Assembly (NCBI GenBank): GCA_964436825.1
Contig: CAYTEO010000035.1
Coordinates: forward strand, 1 to 27,150
Direction: 5' to 3'
Length of the DNA: 27,150 nt
DNA from: CAYTEO01 sp964436825
GTDB taxonomy: Bacteria > Krumholzibacteriota > Krumholzibacteriia > LZORAL124-64-63
Under the pieces are notes generated by a model that saw nothing but the letters and a program-made list of their open reading frames with translations, searched no databases and was not told the origin of the DNA. Numbering within the stretch: position 1 is the first letter of the stretch; every line of letters begins with the position of its first letter. Below, one piece after another: positions 24,852-27,150 of this stretch. A program made the translations under genes and the position numbers.

Positions 24852-25887
24852 GGGGCACCGCCTCCCGCACGTTTTCCAGCAGCCGGTCGGTGTGCCACGG
24901 CCGGGCGGCCATGCGGCGCACCACGTCCTCGCGGGCGCGGCGGATCCGGCGTTCGGCCGCGGGCACCTGCCGCCAGCCCGGCTTCTCGTGGCGTTCGCGG
25001 GGCAGCAGGTGGGCGATCAGCGTCTCGGCGCTCTCCCGCGGTCGCGTGGCCGCCGTGTATCCGAAGAAGGCCATCGGCTCGGCGCAGACCGCCTCGATGC
25101 AGGCGATCTCCTCCGGCGACAGCCCCCGCCGCCACTTGCCGGCGTTGTCGGCCAGGACCGGTCGTGCCAGGTTGCGCCAGACGTCGCTGGCCCGGGCCGT
25201 CCGCTGTGTCGTCTCCTGCCGGTGGAAGGCGAGCATGGCCGGGTCGAAGTGCAGCTCCAGGAAGCGGCAGATCCGCGCCAGCTCCCGCTCGGGGGCGGCG
25301 ATCAGCCGCTCGTAGGTGACCAGCAGCACGTCCCGGCCCGGTTCCAGGCAGCCCAGCACCGTCATGGCCGCCCGCTGGTCCTCGGCCCAGACGCGTGCGG
25401 CACGCACCACGTCACCGCGCAGGATCGGCGAGTTCTTCCACGACAGGGCCATGTCGCGGGGATCGCGCACCAGGATCACGAGTCGCAGGTCCGGGAAGGT
25501 CCGCTGCAGCAGCGGCAGGAAGCGGTACAGGTGGTTCTCCTTGACGAAGAGGCGATGCTTGCCGCGGGCGCGCGCCTCGGCCCGGTGCAGGTGGGCCAGC
25601 AGGGCGCCGAGGCTCCGTGCGCGGACCTCCCTGCGCAGCCGCGCGACGCTCCAGCGGGTCCGCCAGGGGACGACCGACGTCGCCAGCAGGTCGACCGTGT
25701 CCTGCAGGAGCGTTTCCCAGGCGGTGTCGTCGTGCAGGTCGCCGTAGCGGCACCGGTGCTCGGCCAGCAGCCGGAACAGGTGGGCCGGCGGCGGGCTGCA
25801 GACCTCGGGATGGGCGTCGAGCATGCGGGCCAGCAGGTTCGACCCCGACCGCTCGGAGCACATCAGGAAACTGAACTCGGACGCCAT
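24844..25887 (-). CDS. Sulfotransferase family protein (upstream of pair)
   Basis: A 347-residue sulfotransferase. The start at 25887 has GGAGG ten bases upstream. The phosphosulfate loop SERSGSNLLARML (11-23) is at the very N-terminus, and the 3'-phosphate region is LRLVILVRDPRDMALSWKNSP, with VTYERLIAAPERELARICRFLEL as the usual downstream segment. SERSGSN is the variant seen in many bacterial carbohydrate sulfotransferases. It overlaps the next gene, and the two are only distantly similar, so they probably modify different positions or acceptors. With the plus-strand glycan operon they suggest a sulfated surface polymer. No membrane segment is seen. Confidence 0.88.
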   Translation of the reverse strand: MASEFSFLMCSERSGSNLLARMLDAHPEVCSPPPAHLFRLLAEHRCRYGDLHDDTAWETLLQDTVDLLATSVVPWRTRWSVARLRREVRARSLGALLAHLHRAEARARGKHRLFVKENHLYRFLPLLQRTFPDLRLVILVRDPRDMALSWKNSPILRGDVVRAARVWAEDQRAAMTVLGCLEPGRDVLLVTYERLIAAPERELARICRFLELHFDPAMLAFHRQETTQRTARASDVWRNLARPVLADNAGKWRRGLSPEEIACIEAVCAEPMAFFGYTAATRPRESAETLIAHLLPRERHEKPGWRQVPAAERRIRRAREDVVRRMAARPWHTDRLLENVREAVPHA

Positions 25888-26140
25888 GGACCGGGGCCTC
25901 CGGGAGACGGGAACGTGGCGGCGCCGTCGCTGCGGCGCCGGGCTCGGTGCCGGTGATGCAATGGGTGTGCCATGACGGCCGTTGTCGTAACGGTAGCGAT
26001 GGAACCGGGTTGCAGGGCCGTCGGGAGAGCGTGGAAGGGGCTGCCCGACCGGGGAACGGCCAAAGTGGCTGTTTGGATGTCTGCCGCCGGATCACTACCA
26101 TTGGGACGATGCTGTCCATGATCCACACGGGAGGTGCTCC

Positions 26141-26767
26141 GTGACCGCGCACGATATCGCCAAGGCCCTGGAAGTCTGGTCCCTGCAGAGCATCGTCGAC
26201 GGGGCGATCGTCCTGGGTCTGCTGGCCCTCGGGCTCGCCCTGATCCAGCGCTACGTGTCCGCCGTCGCCGGGCGGTTGACCCTGCGCGTGTCGGAGGAGA
26301 TCTGGGAGGCGGTCCCGCTGGTGACGACCGATCTCGTGCTCGCGCTGGCCGTCCTGCTGGGCCTGCTGACGCTGAACACCGACGTGATGGCGGACGTGAA
26401 GATCGCCGTGCCGTTCATTCCCGTGGCCACGGTCCTGCTGGCGGCGGCCCTGGTGCTGCGCCTGTTCCACGACGGGCACCGGGCCGGATCGCGCGCCGGC
26501 CTGGCGGCCCTGTGGCTGATGGGCGGGGCCGCGTTGCTGGACATCGTCGGCTACGCCCTGGTCATGGAGGCGCCCAGCGGCGAGTACCTGGAGCTGCACC
26601 CCAGTCCCTTCTGGACCTGGGTCAAGACCCACCTGCGCTCCAACGCCCTGCCCCACGGCCTGGAGACGGCCCACGCCACGTTCTGGATCTGCTTCCCGCT
26701 GCTGCTGGCGATCCTCTGCTGGGGCTTCGCCGCGGGGATGCGGCAGCTGCGCCGGGAGGAGTCTTGA
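26141..26767 (+). CDS. Five-helix membrane protein of unknown function, paired with ferredoxin
   Basis: A 208-residue protein I do not recognise. The GTG at 26141 has GGGAGG (26129-26134) upstream. Hydrophobic segments at about 17-39, 60-79, 88-109, 120-142 and 180-200 predict five membrane helices. A hydrophilic stretch between helices 4 and 5 (about 143-179) holds four His (153, 164, 172, 178) and Trp residues. The stop overlaps the start of a ferredoxin gene (TTGA), so the two are made together. This suggests a membrane redox component, for example a quinone- or heme-linked subunit, but no haem or quinone motif can be claimed. An inverted repeat CCGTT-GTCGT-AACGG (25979-25993) in the 253 bp gap upstream might be its operator. 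Confidence 0.65.
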   Translation: MTAHDIAKALEVWSLQSIVDGAIVLGLLALGLALIQRYVSAVAGRLTLRVSEEIWEAVPLVTTDLVLALAVLLGLLTLNTDVMADVKIAVPFIPVATVLLAAALVLRLFHDGHRAGSRAGLAALWLMGGAALLDIVGYALVMEAPSGEYLELHPSPFWTWVKTHLRSNALPHGLETAHATFWICFPLLLAILCWGFAAGMRQLRREES

Positions 26768-26985
26768 ACGGCGGCTGGCGCTGGGAGCTGTCGGTCGACC
26801 AGTGCGTCGGTTGCGGTGTCTGCGCCGACGTCTGCGGCAGCGACGCCATCCGCATGACGCGCGACATGGCCCTTCCCGAGCCGGTGCCGGGCCGCTGCAC
26901 GGGGTGTCGGGACTGCGTGCGGGAGTGTCCGACCGGGGCGATCGTGGTGACGGGCGGGCGGCAGGCCACTGTTGGTGGGGGATGA
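26764..26985 (+). CDS. 2[4Fe-4S] ferredoxin-like protein
   Basis: A 73-residue iron-sulfur protein. The start is the TTG at 26764, overlapping the stop of the membrane protein gene and preceded by GGGAGGAG. Two complete cluster motifs are visible: Cys14, 17, 20 and 24 (CVGCGVCADVC), and Cys45, 48, 51 and 55 (CTGCRDCVRECP). The first lacks the usual Pro after its fourth Cys (CGSDAI); the second has it. This arrangement binds two [4Fe-4S] clusters that pass electrons. The protein is probably the electron-carrying partner of the co-translated membrane protein. It is too short to carry a catalytic domain and has no signal peptide, so the clusters are cytosolic. Confidence 0.85.
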   Translation: MNGGWRWELSVDQCVGCGVCADVCGSDAIRMTRDMALPEPVPGRCTGCRDCVRECPTGAIVVTGGRQATVGGG

Positions 26986-27058
26986 GACGGCGATCCTGCC
27001 GCTGACACCGCGACCGGGTCGTTCGCCCGGGGTTCTCGCCGCCGGGGGGATGGCATCG

Positions 27059-27090
27059 GGAGCCGCCGGCACCCGCCGGCGGCTCCTCCT
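27059..27090 (+). terminator. Terminator after the ferredoxin operon
   Basis: A perfect 12 bp stem GGAGCCGCCGGC (27059-27070) with GCCGGCGGCTCC (27075-27086), loop ACCC, is followed by TCCTGTTC. The right-end repeat begins only eight bases after the stem. Confidence 0.75.
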
Positions 27091-27093
27091 GTT

Positions 27094-27150
27094 CGGTTGT
27101 GTCACTGAAACTGTGTCCGGCCCGCCTGATGCAGATTCGTGGGCATGTTC
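27094..27150. mobile_element. Right copy of window-end inverted repeat; probable insertion-sequence end
   Basis: The reverse complement of this stretch matches positions 17-73 at 49 of 57 bases, with 32 inner bases (27094-27125) identical and the outer GAACATGCCC also shared. The element body would extend right of the window. The eight mismatches cluster in the outer half, as expected for the two different ends of one insertion sequence. No transposase gene is visible. Confidence 0.55.

Noticed and set aside
25919..25940. CGGCGCCG pair upstream of the sulfotransferases as a terminator or operator
   Set aside because: Each half is itself a common GC palindrome; it lies at the 5' side of the gene and has no T-run.

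Overview
This is a very GC-rich window from a diderm (Gram-negative type) bacterium. It encodes a TolC-like outer-membrane channel, a small outer-membrane beta-barrel, a lipoprotein-type sulfatase-fold enzyme and a penicillin-binding carboxypeptidase. A large tricorn-type protease, a sulfatase-fold protein ending in LGYI and glycosyltransferases fused to TPR repeats would fit one of the poorly cultured high-GC phyla of the FCB or delta-like lineages. That placement is inference with low confidence. I support 20 protein genes and see no tRNA, rRNA, CRISPR array or transposase gene.

Layout. Positions 1-73 and 27094-27150 are inverted copies of one repeat and look like the two ends of an insertion sequence whose body lies outside the window. 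Next to the left copy is a self-contained drug-efflux operon (162-5283, +): MarR regulator, TolC-like channel, EmrA-like adaptor, EmrB-like DHA2 transporter and, 115 bp on, a small outer-membrane barrel, closed by a strong hairpin. A TPR glycosyltransferase follows on the minus strand (5357-6958). A ferrous-iron uptake operon feoAB (7388-9840, +) is preceded by a Fur-box-like site, and then comes asnS (9926-11326, +). A minus-strand block (11413-19853) holds a double glycosyltransferase with TPRs, a sulfatase-fold lipoprotein, a tricorn-like protease and a D,D-carboxypeptidase. One very long hairpin (18632-18706) lies between the last two.

The right part looks like a surface-glycan decoration cluster. 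A FemAB/GNAT-like acyltransferase, a DegT-type sugar aminotransferase and a GT2 glycosyltransferase form a tight plus-strand operon (20063-23824). It runs head-on into two overlapping minus-strand sulfotransferase genes (23769-25887), with a 56 bp overlap of coding ends. The likely joint task is making, transferring and sulfating or acylating an amino sugar on an exported polymer. The last operon (26141-26985) pairs an unrecognised five-helix membrane protein with a 2[4Fe-4S] ferredoxin and ends in a terminator that abuts the right repeat.

The most interesting signals are the inverted repeats at the two ends, the 28 bp-arm hairpin after dacA, the Fur-like operator at feoAB, a perfect 17 bp palindrome filling the dacA promoter spacer, a sulfatase-fold enzyme with Thr where the catalytic Cys/Ser should be, a GT2 enzyme carrying what looks like a methyltransferase remnant, and the uncharacterised membrane protein-ferredoxin pair.
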